In this document: positions 8,338-18,202 of the stretch, one piece after another
Layout of the letters: each line of letters starts with the position of its first letter
How positions within the stretch are numbered: position 1 is the first letter of the stretch
Source: Phenylobacterium sp. J426
Lineage (GTDB): Bacteria > Pseudomonadota > Alphaproteobacteria > Caulobacterales > Caulobacteraceae
Assembly: GCF_024699945.1 (NCBI RefSeq)
Contig: NZ_JAJOMY010000001.1
Span: 868,001-932,000 of the forward strand
Direction: 5' to 3'
DNA: 64,000 nt
Notes under the pieces: generated by a model
What the model was told of the DNA's origin: nothing
Seen by the model: the letters and a program-made list of their open reading frames with translations, nothing else
Databases searched by the model: none
Position numbers and translations under genes: made by a program

Positions 8338-9897
8338 CTATTTCAACCGATCGATCAGGGCCTGGGTCGACGGATCGTGGGGGTTCTGCGCCGTGCCGTC
8401 GAGGTCGGCGAGGACGCGGGCGGCCAAGGTCTTGCCGAGTTCAACACCCCACTGGTCGTAGCTGTTGATCTCCCAGAGCATGCCCTCGACGAAGGTCTTG
8501 TGCTCGTAGAGGGCGATCAGCGCGCCGAGCGCCTCGGGCGTCAGCTGGTCGAGCAGCAGGAAGCTGGTGGGGCGGTTTCCGGGGAAGTGCCGCTGCGGGT
8601 CGTCCGGCATGGCGCGGCCGATCATCAGGGCCTCGGCCTGGGCGACGGCGTTGGCCAGCAGCTTCTTCTGGGCGGCGGGGTCGCCTTCCGAGCCCTTGGC
8701 CACGGCGACGATGTCGACGGGCACCACGTCCGTGCCCTGGTGCAGCAGCTGGAAGAACGCATGCTGGCCGTTGGTGCCGGCGTCGCCGAACACGCTGGCG
8801 GCTGTCGCGTGCGGCGCGGGGCGGCCGTCGGCGGTGACCCGCTTGCCGTTCGACTCCATCTCCAGCTGCTGGAGGAAGGCCGCGAACAGCCGGAGGCGCT
8901 GGGCGTAGGGGACGACGGCGCGGATCGGGCGGCCGAGCCCATTGCGGTTGAAGACGTGGGCCAGCGCCAGCATCACCGGGGCGTTGCGCTCGAGCGGCGC
9001 GTCCTGGAAATGGGCGTCCATGGCCGCGGCGCCGGCGTGCAGGCGCTCGAAGGCGTCGTAGCCCAGGGCGATCGCGCAGGAGAGGCCAACCGCCGACCAG
9101 ACGGAGTAGCGGCCGCCGACCCAGTCCCAGAAGCCGAACACCTGGTCCTCGGGTACGCCGAAGGCCTTGGCCTTGTCGGGCGCAGCGGAGACCGCGACGA
9201 GGTGGGCGTCGGACGCCTGGCCGAGGCTCGCGCGCAGCCAGGCGCGGGCGGTTTCGGCGTTGGCGAGTGTCTCCAGGGTGGTGAAGGTCTTGGAGACGGT
9301 GACCAGCAGGGTCTCGGCCGGATCCAGGCCGGTGAGCGCCTGGGCCAGCTCGTTCGGATCGACGTTGGCCGCGAAGCGCAGCTCGATCTGCGGATCGAGC
9401 GGCTTCAGCGCCTCCCAGATCAGGCGCGGGCCGAGGTCGGAGCCGCCGATGCCGATGTGGACGATGGCGCGGAACGGCTTGCCGGTGGCGCCGACCTTCC
9501 TCCCTGACCGGATAGCCTCGGCGAAGGTGCGCATGGCGGCGCGGGTGGCCTCGACCTCGCGCGAAACCGGGACGCCGTCGGCCTTGAAGTCGGCGCCGTC
9601 GGGGGCGCGCAGCGCCATGTGCAGGGCAGGCCGCTTCTCGGACGCATTGACGATCTCGCCGGCGAACAGCCGGGCGCGGGCGGCCTCGACGCCGGCGGCG
9701 CGGGCGAGGTTCAGGGCGGCCTCGACGCCGGCGGCGTTCCAGGACTGTTTGGAGAGGTCCAGGACGAGGCCGGCCGCCTCCAGGGTCAGCCGCTGCAGCC
9801 GGTCGGGCTCGGAATCGAACAGACCCGCGATGGGCCTGGCGGCGGACGCTTCGGCGGACGCGGAAAGCGCGCGCCAGGCGGCGGTCGTGTCAGTCAA
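8338..9897 (-). CDS. pgi: Glucose-6-phosphate isomerase
   Basis: Interconverts glucose-6-phosphate and fructose-6-phosphate in the cytoplasm. Product 519 aa, a normal length for bacterial enzymes. Signature motifs are present: HIGIGGSDLGPRL, the sugar-phosphate SIS region LLVTVSKTFTTLET, the second PGI signature GDAGTNGQHAFFQLLHQG and the C-terminal DQWGVELGK. It is upstream of, and co-oriented with, the his unit, but a 90-base gap with a promoter-like element separates them. No terminator was seen between the two. Confidence 0.96.
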   Translation of the reverse strand: MTDTTAAWRALSASAEASAARPIAGLFDSEPDRLQRLTLEAAGLVLDLSKQSWNAAGVEAALNLARAAGVEAARARLFAGEIVNASEKRPALHMALRAPDGADFKADGVPVSREVEATRAAMRTFAEAIRSGRKVGATGKPFRAIVHIGIGGSDLGPRLIWEALKPLDPQIELRFAANVDPNELAQALTGLDPAETLLVTVSKTFTTLETLANAETARAWLRASLGQASDAHLVAVSAAPDKAKAFGVPEDQVFGFWDWVGGRYSVWSAVGLSCAIALGYDAFERLHAGAAAMDAHFQDAPLERNAPVMLALAHVFNRNGLGRPIRAVVPYAQRLRLFAAFLQQLEMESNGKRVTADGRPAPHATAASVFGDAGTNGQHAFFQLLHQGTDVVPVDIVAVAKGSEGDPAAQKKLLANAVAQAEALMIGRAMPDDPQRHFPGNRPTSFLLLDQLTPEALGALIALYEHKTFVEGMLWEINSYDQWGVELGKTLAARVLADLDGTAQNPHDPSTQALIDRLK

Positions 9898-10088
9898 AGC
9901 GATTCGCCCTCAAGCCCAGCAACATCTCGTCGTTATCCTGGCCGAACGTCCGGCAAGCGGACGGCAGAGCCCGAACCCAGGAGCCGTGCGCACCGCCCTG
10001 GGTCCCGGATCTGCCACGCGGCCGCCCGGGATGACAGACATGGTTATAGTCGTGCTTCCGCCCGTTGCGGAGCGGAGAGCAGCCCGGC

Positions 10089-10703
10089 CTAGTCGGCCGA
10101 GCCGTACTTAACGCTGCAGCCGTAGGGCTTGGTTGCGGCCTGGGCGACCGGGCGGCCGGCCTTCACGTCGGCCAGGGCGGCGGAGACGTAGTTCTTCGCG
10201 CCCTTGAGGGTGGCCGGATCGGCGGAGGGCTTGTCGTCGATGCCGCCCATGTAGACGAGCTTGCCGCCCTTATCGACGATGTACATGTGCGGGGTGGTCT
10301 TGGCGTCGTAGGCGCGGCCCACCTGGCCATCCGGATCCAGCAGAACGGCGGTCGAGCCGGCGTTCGCCTTGGCCTTCCAGGCCTTGGCCCCCGCGGGATC
10401 CTTGTGGCCCTGCATGCCCGGCGCGGACGAGATCACCGTCAGCCACACCGCGCCGTCCTTCACGGCCTGCTTCTGCAGCCCCTGCATGGCGCCGGAGTCA
10501 TAGTGCTTCTTCACATAGGGGCAGCCCTCGTTGGTCCATTCGAGGACGACGGTCTTGCCCTTGAACTCGGCGAGCGAGCGGGTCTTGCCGTCGGCGTCCT
10601 TGACCTCGAAGGCCGGGGCTGGCTGGCCGACCACGGGGGCGGCGAAGGCCGGAGCCGCGACAGCGGCGGCGACGGCGGCGATGGCGAAAGTCCGGAACAT
10701 CAT
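10089..10703 (-). CDS. Secreted redoxin/thioredoxin-family protein
   Basis: A 204-aa exported protein of the AhpC/TSA-redoxin fold. Residues 1-22 are a signal peptide (start MMFRTFAIAAVAAA, ending APAFAAPV). The expected peroxidatic position holds NEGCPYVKKHY, that is a lone Cys where a CxxC would be, with a second Cys near the C-terminus (PYGCSVKYG). The TPHMYIVDKGG segment is a typical cis-Pro loop. It lies 23 bases after the DsbD-like gene, so the reductase very likely supplies its electrons in the periplasm. Substrate unknown; either periplasmic peroxide/thiol reduction or disulfide rescue would fit. Confidence 0.85.
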   Translation of the reverse strand: MMFRTFAIAAVAAAVAAPAFAAPVVGQPAPAFEVKDADGKTRSLAEFKGKTVVLEWTNEGCPYVKKHYDSGAMQGLQKQAVKDGAVWLTVISSAPGMQGHKDPAGAKAWKAKANAGSTAVLLDPDGQVGRAYDAKTTPHMYIVDKGGKLVYMGGIDDKPSADPATLKGAKNYVSAALADVKAGRPVAQAATKPYGCSVKYGSAD

Positions 10704-10726
10704 GGGGAAGGCTCCTGGTTTCGGGG

Positions 10727-12874
10727 TCAGCTTGGTTTGGCCGCGGCGTCGAGGGCTTTCACCACGGCGCCTTCGGTGAGCAGGGCGGGGAGGATGCGCG
10801 GCTCGGCCTGGCCGGCGCCGTAGAGGAGGTAGAGCGGCACGCCGGCCCTGCCGAAGCGGGCGAGCTCGGCGGCGATCGACGCGTCCTTCTTGGTCCAGTC
10901 GGCCTTGAGGTACGCGACATTGTTGCGGGCCATGGCCTCGGCCACGCCCCTGGTGGACAGCGCCACCCGCTCGTTCACCTGGCAGCTCACGCACCAGGCC
11001 GCGGTGTAGTTGACGAACACCGGCCGGCCCTCGGCCCGGAGGGCGGCGAGGCGTTCGGGGCTGTAGAGTTCGTGCTCCGCCGAGGCGCCCTGGACGCCCG
11101 GCTCGGCCGACGCGGCCTGCGCCTCCGTGTAGCGGGGCCCGACGACGGCGGCGACGGCGAGGACGGCGAGGACCGCTGCGGCCAGGCCCTGGGGCAGCGG
11201 CCGACGACCGATGACGGCGCGGCGCTGGGCGATGCCGGCCAGCCAGGCGGCCACCGCGAGGACGACCGCGGCGGCGAACAGCCGGGCGAGGCCGTCGGCT
11301 CCGGCCTGCTGGGTCAGCACCCAGGCGAGCCAGGCGGCCGCGGCGTACATCGGGAAGGCCAGCGCCTTGCGGAAGGCGTCCATCCAGGGGCCCGGCTTCG
11401 GCAGGCGGGCCAGCAGGCGCGGGGCGAAGGCCACAGCCACGAACGGCAGGGCGAAGCCGGCGGCCAGCGCCAGGAAGACCACCAGGGCCGAGACTGCCGG
11501 CTGGGTCAGCGCCCAGCCGAGCGCGGGGCCCATGAACGGGGCGGTGCAGGGCGCGGCGACGACGACGGCGAGCGCGCCGGTGAAGAAGGCTCCCGCGATC
11601 CCGCCGCGGCCCGCCAGGCCCGAGCCGACGTTCTGCAGCGAGCCGGCCACCTCGAAGACGCCGGAGAGGTTGAGGGCCACCGCCAGCATCAGCAGGGCGA
11701 GGAAGGCCACCACCGGCGGCGACTGCAGCTGGAAGCCCCAGCCGATCTCGGAGCCGGCGGCTTTCAGGGCGATCAGCAGGCCGGCCAGGGCCAGGAAGGT
11801 GACGACGACGCCGGCCCCGAAGGCCAGGCCCTCGCGCCGCGCCTCGCCCGAGCCGCCGTGCTTGGCGAGCGAGGCGGCCTTCATGGCCAGCACCGGGAAG
11901 ACGCACGGCATCAGGTTGAGGATCAGGCCGCCCAGCAGGGCGAAGACCGCCGCGCCGAGGAGCCCCATGCCGACGCCGCCGACGCCGCCGGATGCGGATC
12001 TGGCGGGGGGCGGGCCCAGACCGGCCGCCCCGGCAGGCGCCGGGCCGCGCGCGGCGGTGAGCTCATAGGCCTTGTCGCCGAAGGTCAGGACGCCCGCGAT
12101 CTCGGCCGGCCCCTCGCCGGCCTGGAAGTCGACGCCGGGCGGCAAGGTCAGGGTGAGACCCTCCGGGCCACGTTCGATGGGCTGAGGCTTGGCGTGGTCT
12201 ATGGCCGTACCCGAGAAGGGGAAGAAGTAGGCGTCGGCCAGGTCGGCGCCCGCCACGGCGGCGCCGGTGACGGCCAGTTTCAGGCCGGACGCATCACCCG
12301 AGAAGGCGGCCGATAGGCCCGCCGGCTTCGGGGTCTCGGCGAGCGCCTGGCGGATCGTCGGCCCCCAACGCGGATCGGCCGGCGCCGGCGCGGCGACGAC
12401 CGGCAGGTCAAGCGTCAGGTCGGCGCTCTCTGGAATGCAGATCTCGGCGCAGACCAGGAAGGTGGCCTTCGCCTTGAGCGTGAGGGTCTCGCCCGGCCTG
12501 GCGGTGGCCGGGGCGGTGAGCGGAACGGGCAGGACCACCTGGCCCTCGTAGCCGTAGTTGACCAGCGGCCCGACCGGCAGCCGGTGCGGCGCGGGCCAGA
12601 CGAACTCGCCGGCGGTCCAGCCGGCCGGCAGCTCCCAGGCGATGGAGGTGGGCTCCCCGCTGTCGCCCGGATTGCGCCAGTAGGTGTGCCAGCCGTCCTG
12701 GATCTTCTGGACGAGGGCGACGTGGATCGTCTGGCCCGGCGCGACGCCGCGGGCCTCAGGCGCGAGTTCGGCGATGAGATGGCCGGTGTTGACGGGCGCC
12801 GCCTTAGCCGCGCCCGCGATCGCCATCGTCGCTACCAGGGCCGAAAGCAGGCCCGCCAGGAACCGCATCGCCAC
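10727..12874 (-). CDS. DsbD/ScsB-family protein-disulfide reductase
   Basis: A 715-aa inner-membrane protein that moves electrons from cytoplasmic thioredoxin to the periplasm. Order: signal peptide 1-25, periplasmic N-terminal domain with a CxxxC pair (LVCAEICIPES, about residues 140-150), eight-helix transmembrane core about 285-560 with the redox cysteines in NLMPCVFPVLAMK and VAAPCTAPFMGP, and a C-terminal thioredoxin domain with TAAWCVSCQVNE. The N-terminal cysteine pair resembles the ScsB branch more than E. coli DsbD. It is followed by an exported redoxin in the same operon. Start ATG 12874. Confidence 0.9.
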   Translation of the reverse strand: MAMRFLAGLLSALVATMAIAGAAKAAPVNTGHLIAELAPEARGVAPGQTIHVALVQKIQDGWHTYWRNPGDSGEPTSIAWELPAGWTAGEFVWPAPHRLPVGPLVNYGYEGQVVLPVPLTAPATARPGETLTLKAKATFLVCAEICIPESADLTLDLPVVAAPAPADPRWGPTIRQALAETPKPAGLSAAFSGDASGLKLAVTGAAVAGADLADAYFFPFSGTAIDHAKPQPIERGPEGLTLTLPPGVDFQAGEGPAEIAGVLTFGDKAYELTAARGPAPAGAAGLGPPPARSASGGVGGVGMGLLGAAVFALLGGLILNLMPCVFPVLAMKAASLAKHGGSGEARREGLAFGAGVVVTFLALAGLLIALKAAGSEIGWGFQLQSPPVVAFLALLMLAVALNLSGVFEVAGSLQNVGSGLAGRGGIAGAFFTGALAVVVAAPCTAPFMGPALGWALTQPAVSALVVFLALAAGFALPFVAVAFAPRLLARLPKPGPWMDAFRKALAFPMYAAAAWLAWVLTQQAGADGLARLFAAAVVLAVAAWLAGIAQRRAVIGRRPLPQGLAAAVLAVLAVAAVVGPRYTEAQAASAEPGVQGASAEHELYSPERLAALRAEGRPVFVNYTAAWCVSCQVNERVALSTRGVAEAMARNNVAYLKADWTKKDASIAAELARFGRAGVPLYLLYGAGQAEPRILPALLTEGAVVKALDAAAKPS

Positions 12875-13010
12875 TCCTCTGAACGATCAACCTCGACAAG
12901 TACGGCGGCTATATGGCCTGCGGATGTCTCGCCCGCAAAGCGGGGCTCGACTTGGGCTTCCGGCGTTGTCCATTCTGGCGGGAGAATCCGCCTGACCCAT
13001 AGGAGTGCGC

Positions 13011-13403
13011 GTGCCCGCCAGCTTCGACGACATCGAGATCGGACAGGTCGTATCGCTGGGGGCCTGCGCGGTCGACCCGGCGGCGCTGAGCGCCTTCTGC
13101 GGATCCTTCACCCCCGGGTGGGACACCGAACGCGGCGCGCCCGACGCCATGCTCTATGCGCTTTGGGCCAAGCTGGACGCCGTGGCCGGGACGGAGTGGC
13201 CGCAGACCAAGCGGCTGGGCGTCGACGCCCTGCGCTGGATGCGCAACCCGCCGGCCGGCGAGTTGCTGCGTGGGCGGATGACGATCATGGCCAAGGACCC
13301 CGTGGGCGAAGGCAAGGGCATCGTCATCGCCCAGCACGACCTGCTGGACGAAGCCGGGCGCCTGGTCTTCTCGTGCCTGACGCGGAGCGTGTTCAGCCGG
13401 TAA
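13011..13403 (+). CDS. MaoC-like hot-dog fold protein
   Basis: A 130-aa small cytoplasmic protein. The start GTG 13011 is preceded by AGGAG at 13001-13005; an in-frame GTG at 13005 overlaps that site and is rejected. The opening SFDDIEIGQVVSLG and the closing LVFSCLTRSVFSR match the beta strands of acyl dehydratase/thioesterase hot-dog proteins, but the catalytic Asp-His pair of MaoC hydratases is not visible. It may be a non-catalytic or thioesterase-like member. It is divergent from the DsbD-like gene and followed by a hairpin repeat. Confidence 0.7.
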   Translation: MPASFDDIEIGQVVSLGACAVDPAALSAFCGSFTPGWDTERGAPDAMLYALWAKLDAVAGTEWPQTKRLGVDALRWMRNPPAGELLRGRMTIMAKDPVGEGKGIVIAQHDLLDEAGRLVFSCLTRSVFSR

Positions 13404-13408
13404 AGAAA

Positions 13409-13530
13409 AGCCCTCCCCTTCACGGGGAGGGCGATCCGGCGAAGCCGGAGCAGGCCGGGGAATGAAGCCGCGGCGGCTTTCCCCACCCTGCCCGCTTCTC
13501 GGGCGTCCCTCCCCTGAACAGGAGGGACGA
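13409..13530. repeat. Composite palindromic intergenic repeat (REP-like)
   Basis: GCCCTCCCC (13410-13418) / GGGGAGGGC (13424-13432) forms a hairpin, followed by the small palindrome around ATCCGGCGAAGCCGGAG, and ends with GTCCCTCC (13505-13512) / GGAGGGAC (13521-13528). Such GC-rich modules with terminal GGGGAGGG hairpins are common dispersed intergenic elements in Caulobacterales genomes; that statement is from general knowledge. It may also end transcription of both convergent neighbours. Confidence 0.6.
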
Positions 13531-13535
13531 GGTTC

Positions 13536-14339
13536 TTAGGCGTTCGCCGCGACCGGCTGCTGCTGGGCCTGACGGGCCATGGCGACGGCGATCAGGCGAT
13601 CCCAGCCGACCAGCGACAGCAGGTGGGCGTAGATCTGGCCCAGCGCCCCGTTGTCGCGCAGCTCGACCAGCTTCTCGGTCGGCAGCTTGTTCAGCTTCTC
13701 TTCCGAGACGCCGAAGTACTCCGCGATCTTCTGCGGCTCGGCCGGCGATCCGTCCGGGTTGGTCGGCGTGAACTGCGCGGTCTTGGTCTCGAACAGGTCG
13801 AGGTCCTTCAGCAGCTGCACGAAGCTCATCGTGCGCTGACGCTCGATCTCGAAGTTGTTGCAGAACTCGATGCACTGCTGGGTGTACTGGGTCGGTTCGC
13901 CCTTCTCGTCGAAGAACGGCAGGTCGCCGCCTTCCACGATGAACTCGGCGTTGCGGTCGACGCACAGGACCATCTGGTTGTTGGCCGTGTCGTTGGCGAA
14001 GACGAAGGGATAGCGGCGAACGTAGGCGGGGATGTAGACGCCCGGCTCGAACAGGCCGTTCTCCTGCACGAACATGTTCTCATTGGCGTTCAGGCCCATG
14101 ACCGCGATCGGCAGCTTCTCTTCGCCGACGAAGATGATCGGGCCGGTGACGGCCGCCAGCGGGAACTCGCCCACCGTCAGCGGGATGGCGTGGCCGGCCT
14201 TGGCGAACTTGAACGGGCCGTCCATGCGCTTGACGCCGAGCTTGCCGTGCAGCTCGCGGGCCAGCGGTTCGGGCTTGCTATAGAACAGGACGCTGCCGGT
14301 CAGCTCGCCGCCTGCGGGCAGTTGGGTCGGTTCGGACAT
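13536..14339 (-). CDS. SapC-family protein
   Basis: A 267-aa protein of the SapC family, named after a protein linked to the surface layer of Campylobacter. It has no signal peptide or membrane segment. Family features include the N-terminal block FYSKPEPLARELHGKLG, IPLTVGEFPLAA, and the central RRYPFVFANDTANNQMVLC; the C-terminus ends in a Gln/Ala tail. Molecular role is not established in the family. It stands alone, convergent with the hot-dog gene and divergent from the hydratase at 14522. Confidence 0.85.
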   Translation of the reverse strand: MSEPTQLPAGGELTGSVLFYSKPEPLARELHGKLGVKRMDGPFKFAKAGHAIPLTVGEFPLAAVTGPIIFVGEEKLPIAVMGLNANENMFVQENGLFEPGVYIPAYVRRYPFVFANDTANNQMVLCVDRNAEFIVEGGDLPFFDEKGEPTQYTQQCIEFCNNFEIERQRTMSFVQLLKDLDLFETKTAQFTPTNPDGSPAEPQKIAEYFGVSEEKLNKLPTEKLVELRDNGALGQIYAHLLSLVGWDRLIAVAMARQAQQQPVAANA

Positions 14340-14521
14340 CGAAAACCTTCGGATCTCTCAAGGCGCGCCGACGAGGCCCTCCCGGCCCGCCTTGCGCGAA
14401 GGGGCCGCTTCTAGCCGATCCGGCAAGGAGCGGCAAATGCGGCCGGTGGTCCCCATGCGGTCCTTGCCTCGGGCGCGGGGAAGGCCTTTCAATCGCCGCA
14501 ACGAAGAAGGGGAGCGCGCCC

Positions 14522-15412
14522 GTGCCGATCTACTATCCGGACATCCTGGAAAACCCGCCCACGACCTGGACCTTCAGCTACGGCGACAAGGACGTGATGC
14601 TGTACGCCCTGGGCATCGGACTGGGCGCCGATCCGCTGAACCGCGACGAGCTGCCGTTCGTCTACGAAAAGGGGCTGAAGGTGGTGCCGACGGCGGCCAC
14701 GGTGCTGTCCTCGGCGGGCGTTGGACGGGCCCAGCGCACCCAGACGAGCGAACCCCGCGAAGGCTGGCGGCAGAGCGAGATCAACTACCTGATGGTCGTG
14801 CACGGCGAGCAGAAGGTGGAACTGCACAAGCCGCTGCCGGAGTACGGGAGCTTCACCGCCGAAATGCGGGTGGTGGGGGCCTATGACAAGGGCGCCGGCA
14901 AGGGCGCGGTGATCATCAACGAGACGACCTGGACCGACGACAAGGGCGAAAAGGTCGCCACGCTGACCGGCTCGACGTTCGCCCGCGGCGACGGCGGTTT
15001 TGGCGGGCCATCGGACGGCGCGCCCGAGCCGCATGTCGTGCCGGACCGCGCGCCCGACATCTCGGTGGACTTCGCAACCACGCCGGACCAGGCGCTGCTC
15101 TACCGGCTGAACGGCGACCGCAACCCGCTGCACTCGGACCCGGACATCGCCAAGGCGGCGGGCTTCGACCGGCCGATCCTGCATGGGCTGTGCACCTACG
15201 GCATCACCTGCCGCGCGGTGCTGCAGGAGATCACCGGGTGGGATCCGTCCGTGATCGAAAGCCATCAGGTGCGGTTTTCCGCGCCGGTGTTTCCCGGCGA
15301 CACGATCACCGTGGATCTATGGCGCGATGGAAAGGTGATCTCGTTCGAAGCCCGGGTTAAGGAGCGCGGCGTCACGGTCATCAAGAACGGCAAGACCGTG
15401 CTGCGCGCCTAG
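14522..15412 (+). CDS. MaoC-family 2-enoyl-CoA hydratase (hydratase 2)
   Basis: A 296-aa double hot-dog enzyme that hydrates trans-2-enoyl-CoA to (R)-3-hydroxyacyl-CoA. The N-terminal half (residues 1-150) is the degenerate substrate-side hot dog and the C-terminal half carries the hydratase-2 motif NGDRNPLHSDPDIAKAAGF followed by PILHGLCTYG; Asp and His in this motif are the catalytic pair of the family. Starts at GTG 14522 after GAAGGGGAGC. Related proteins are annotated in peroxisomal-type beta-oxidation and steroid side-chain degradation; the substrate here is unknown. The next gene starts 15 bases later. Confidence 0.88.
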   Translation: MPIYYPDILENPPTTWTFSYGDKDVMLYALGIGLGADPLNRDELPFVYEKGLKVVPTAATVLSSAGVGRAQRTQTSEPREGWRQSEINYLMVVHGEQKVELHKPLPEYGSFTAEMRVVGAYDKGAGKGAVIINETTWTDDKGEKVATLTGSTFARGDGGFGGPSDGAPEPHVVPDRAPDISVDFATTPDQALLYRLNGDRNPLHSDPDIAKAAGFDRPILHGLCTYGITCRAVLQEITGWDPSVIESHQVRFSAPVFPGDTITVDLWRDGKVISFEARVKERGVTVIKNGKTVLRA

Positions 15413-15426
15413 AGGAAGACCCGAAC

Positions 15427-16199
15427 TTGATCCGCATCCTGATGACCGCCTGCGCGGCCGCCGCCCTTGCGTCCTGCGCTGCCACCCCCGCCGAGGACGC
15501 CGCCCCGCCGCGCGCCGCGCACCAGGCGGCTCCGGGCGGCCAGACCACGGGCTATCTGACGGCGAGCGCCATGAGCGGCAAGGACATCCTGCCGGGTCCG
15601 CCCCCGGCCGGCTCGGCCTACGACATCGCCGACCGCGCGAACTACGACGCCACCCGCAGCCTGGAGGGCTCCGCGCGGTGGAAGCTGGCGCAGCAGGACA
15701 ACGACCTGTGGCAGGGCGGGGCGCTGAAGCGGTTCTCGTGCGCCATGGGCCGGGAGGTGAACGCCACCCAGACGCCCGTCGCCTGGAAGCTGCTGCACAA
15801 GATCGAGCTGGACGTCCGCACCCTGGGCACGCCGGCCAAGAACCACTTCGACCGCAAGCGCCCGGCGTTGGGCAACGACAAGCCGATCTGCGTGCCGCGG
15901 GAGCCCTGGCTGGCGACCAACGCCTCGTATCCGTCGGGTCATTCGATGGTCGCCTGGGCCTGGGCGCTGATCCTCACCGAGGCCGCGCCGGACAAGGCCG
16001 ACGCCCTGCTGAAGCTGGGCCAAGAATCCGGCGACAGTCGGGTGGTCTGCGGCGTGCACTATCCGTCGGACGTGGAGGCCGGCCGGGTGCTGGCGGCGGG
16101 GATGGTCGCGCGGCTGCACGCCGAGCCGGCGTTCAACGCCGACCTGGCGGCGCTGAAGCGCGAACTGACGTCGGCGCCGCCGGCGAGCGGCTGCGGGGT

Positions 16200-16203
<4 letters not shown>
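15427..16203 (+). CDS. PAP2-type (class A) acid phosphatase lipoprotein
   Basis: A 258-aa exported phosphomonoesterase. The N-terminus ends in a lipobox (LASC, Cys about residue 17), so the enzyme is probably membrane-anchored. All three PAP2/vanadium-haloperoxidase motifs are present: K-x6-RP as KNHFDRKRP, PSGH as SYPSGHSM, and SR-x5-H-x3-D as SRVVCGVHYPSD. The start is TTG 15427 with AGGAAG upstream, or ATG 15442, which would leave a very short signal. It follows the hydratase closely. Its stop shares CTAG with the convergent aguB stop. Confidence 0.88.
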
Positions 16204-17077
<874 letters not shown>

Positions 17078-17078
<1 letters not shown>

Positions 17079-18070
17079 CAGGCGGCGGGCTCCTGTTGGG
17101 TGATGCAGTGGAACGAGCCGCCGCCCGTGAGGATGGCGATCGAGGGCAGGCCAATGACCTTGCGATCGGGGAAGATCTGCTCCAGCGCCTGGACGGCCAG
17201 TTCGCCGGGCCGCTCCTCGTAGATCGGCACGATCACCGCCTGGTTGGCGATGAGGAAGTTCATGTGGCTGGCCGGGATCGGGCCGTCATCGCCCTCGACG
17301 AAGCCGGGCGACGGGATGCGGACCACCTTGAGCGCCTCGCCGCGGGCGTCGGTCTGGTGCGCCAGCCGGCGCGCGGCGTCGTCGTACGCCGCGGCGTTCG
17401 GATCGCCCCGGCCCCAGGCCACGGGCACGGCGATGACGCCCGGCGCGACGAAGCGGGCCAGGTTGTCGACGTGACCGTCGGTGTGGTCGTTGAGCAGGCC
17501 ATCGCCCAGCCAGATGACCTTCTTCGCGCCCAGCGACCCCGCCAGCGCCGCCTCGGCCTTGGCGTCATCCCAGCCGGGATTGCGGTTGGCGTTCAGCAGG
17601 CATTGGCCGGTGGTCAGCACGGTGCCGAAACCGTCGTGGTCGACCGCGCCGCCTTCCAGGATGAAGTCGTGCGGCGCCAGCTCTGCGCCGGAGGCTTCGG
17701 CGATCTGGGCGGCGACGGTGTCGTCGTGCTCCAGGCTGTACTTGCCGCCCCAGCCGTTGAACCGGAAGCCCTGCGCCTTGCCGCCGGCGAAGATCGGGCC
17801 GGTGTCGCGCAGCCAGATGTCGCCGAAACGGCCCGGCACGATCTCGATATTGGCCACGTCGCCGAGCAGGCGACGAGCCGCGGCCTCGCCATCCGGATGG
17901 CCCGTCATCAGGCGCACGCGCTCGCCGCCGGGGCCGGCCAGGGCGCGGGCAAGCGCGGCCACCTCGGCCTGGGCCTCGTCGAGGTCGGCCTCCCACAGAT
18001 CCGCATGGCTCGGGAAGCCAAGCCACATGGCCTTGTGCGGCGCCCATTCGGCGGGAACGGTGAAGCTCAT
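17078..18070 (-). CDS. aguA: Agmatine deiminase
   Basis: Converts agmatine to N-carbamoylputrescine and ammonia. Product 330 aa of the guanidino-group-modifying (GME) superfamily. Visible features are PSHADLWE near the N-terminus, DTGPIFAGG, LEGGAVDHDGFG, the His-Asp segment HTDGHVDNLARF and the catalytic Cys in GGGSFHCITQQ close to the C-terminus. Start ATG 18070, where the sequence opens MSFTVPAEWAPHKAMWL, typical for the family. First gene of the aguA-aguB pair. Confidence 0.95.
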
Positions 18071-18146
18071 CTGGCCCCTCTAGTCTCGAAGCCGGGCGCA
18101 GATGGCCCCCCGCGCCCCCTGCGTCAAGCATCCGCGACAAAAGAGA

Positions 18147-18176
18147 AAGGGCGGCTGCGTCGCCGCAGCCGCCCTT
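18147..18176 (-). terminator. Terminator after the Oar-like receptor
   Basis: AAGGGCGGCTGCG (18147-18159) pairs with CGCAGCCGCCCTT (18164-18176), a 13-bp stem with a TCGC loop. On the minus strand TCTCTTTTG follows. It lies 27 bases past the stop of the receptor gene. Confidence 0.85.
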
Positions 18177-18202
18177 CCAACTCTTACGTCTCTCAGTTCG
18201 GC

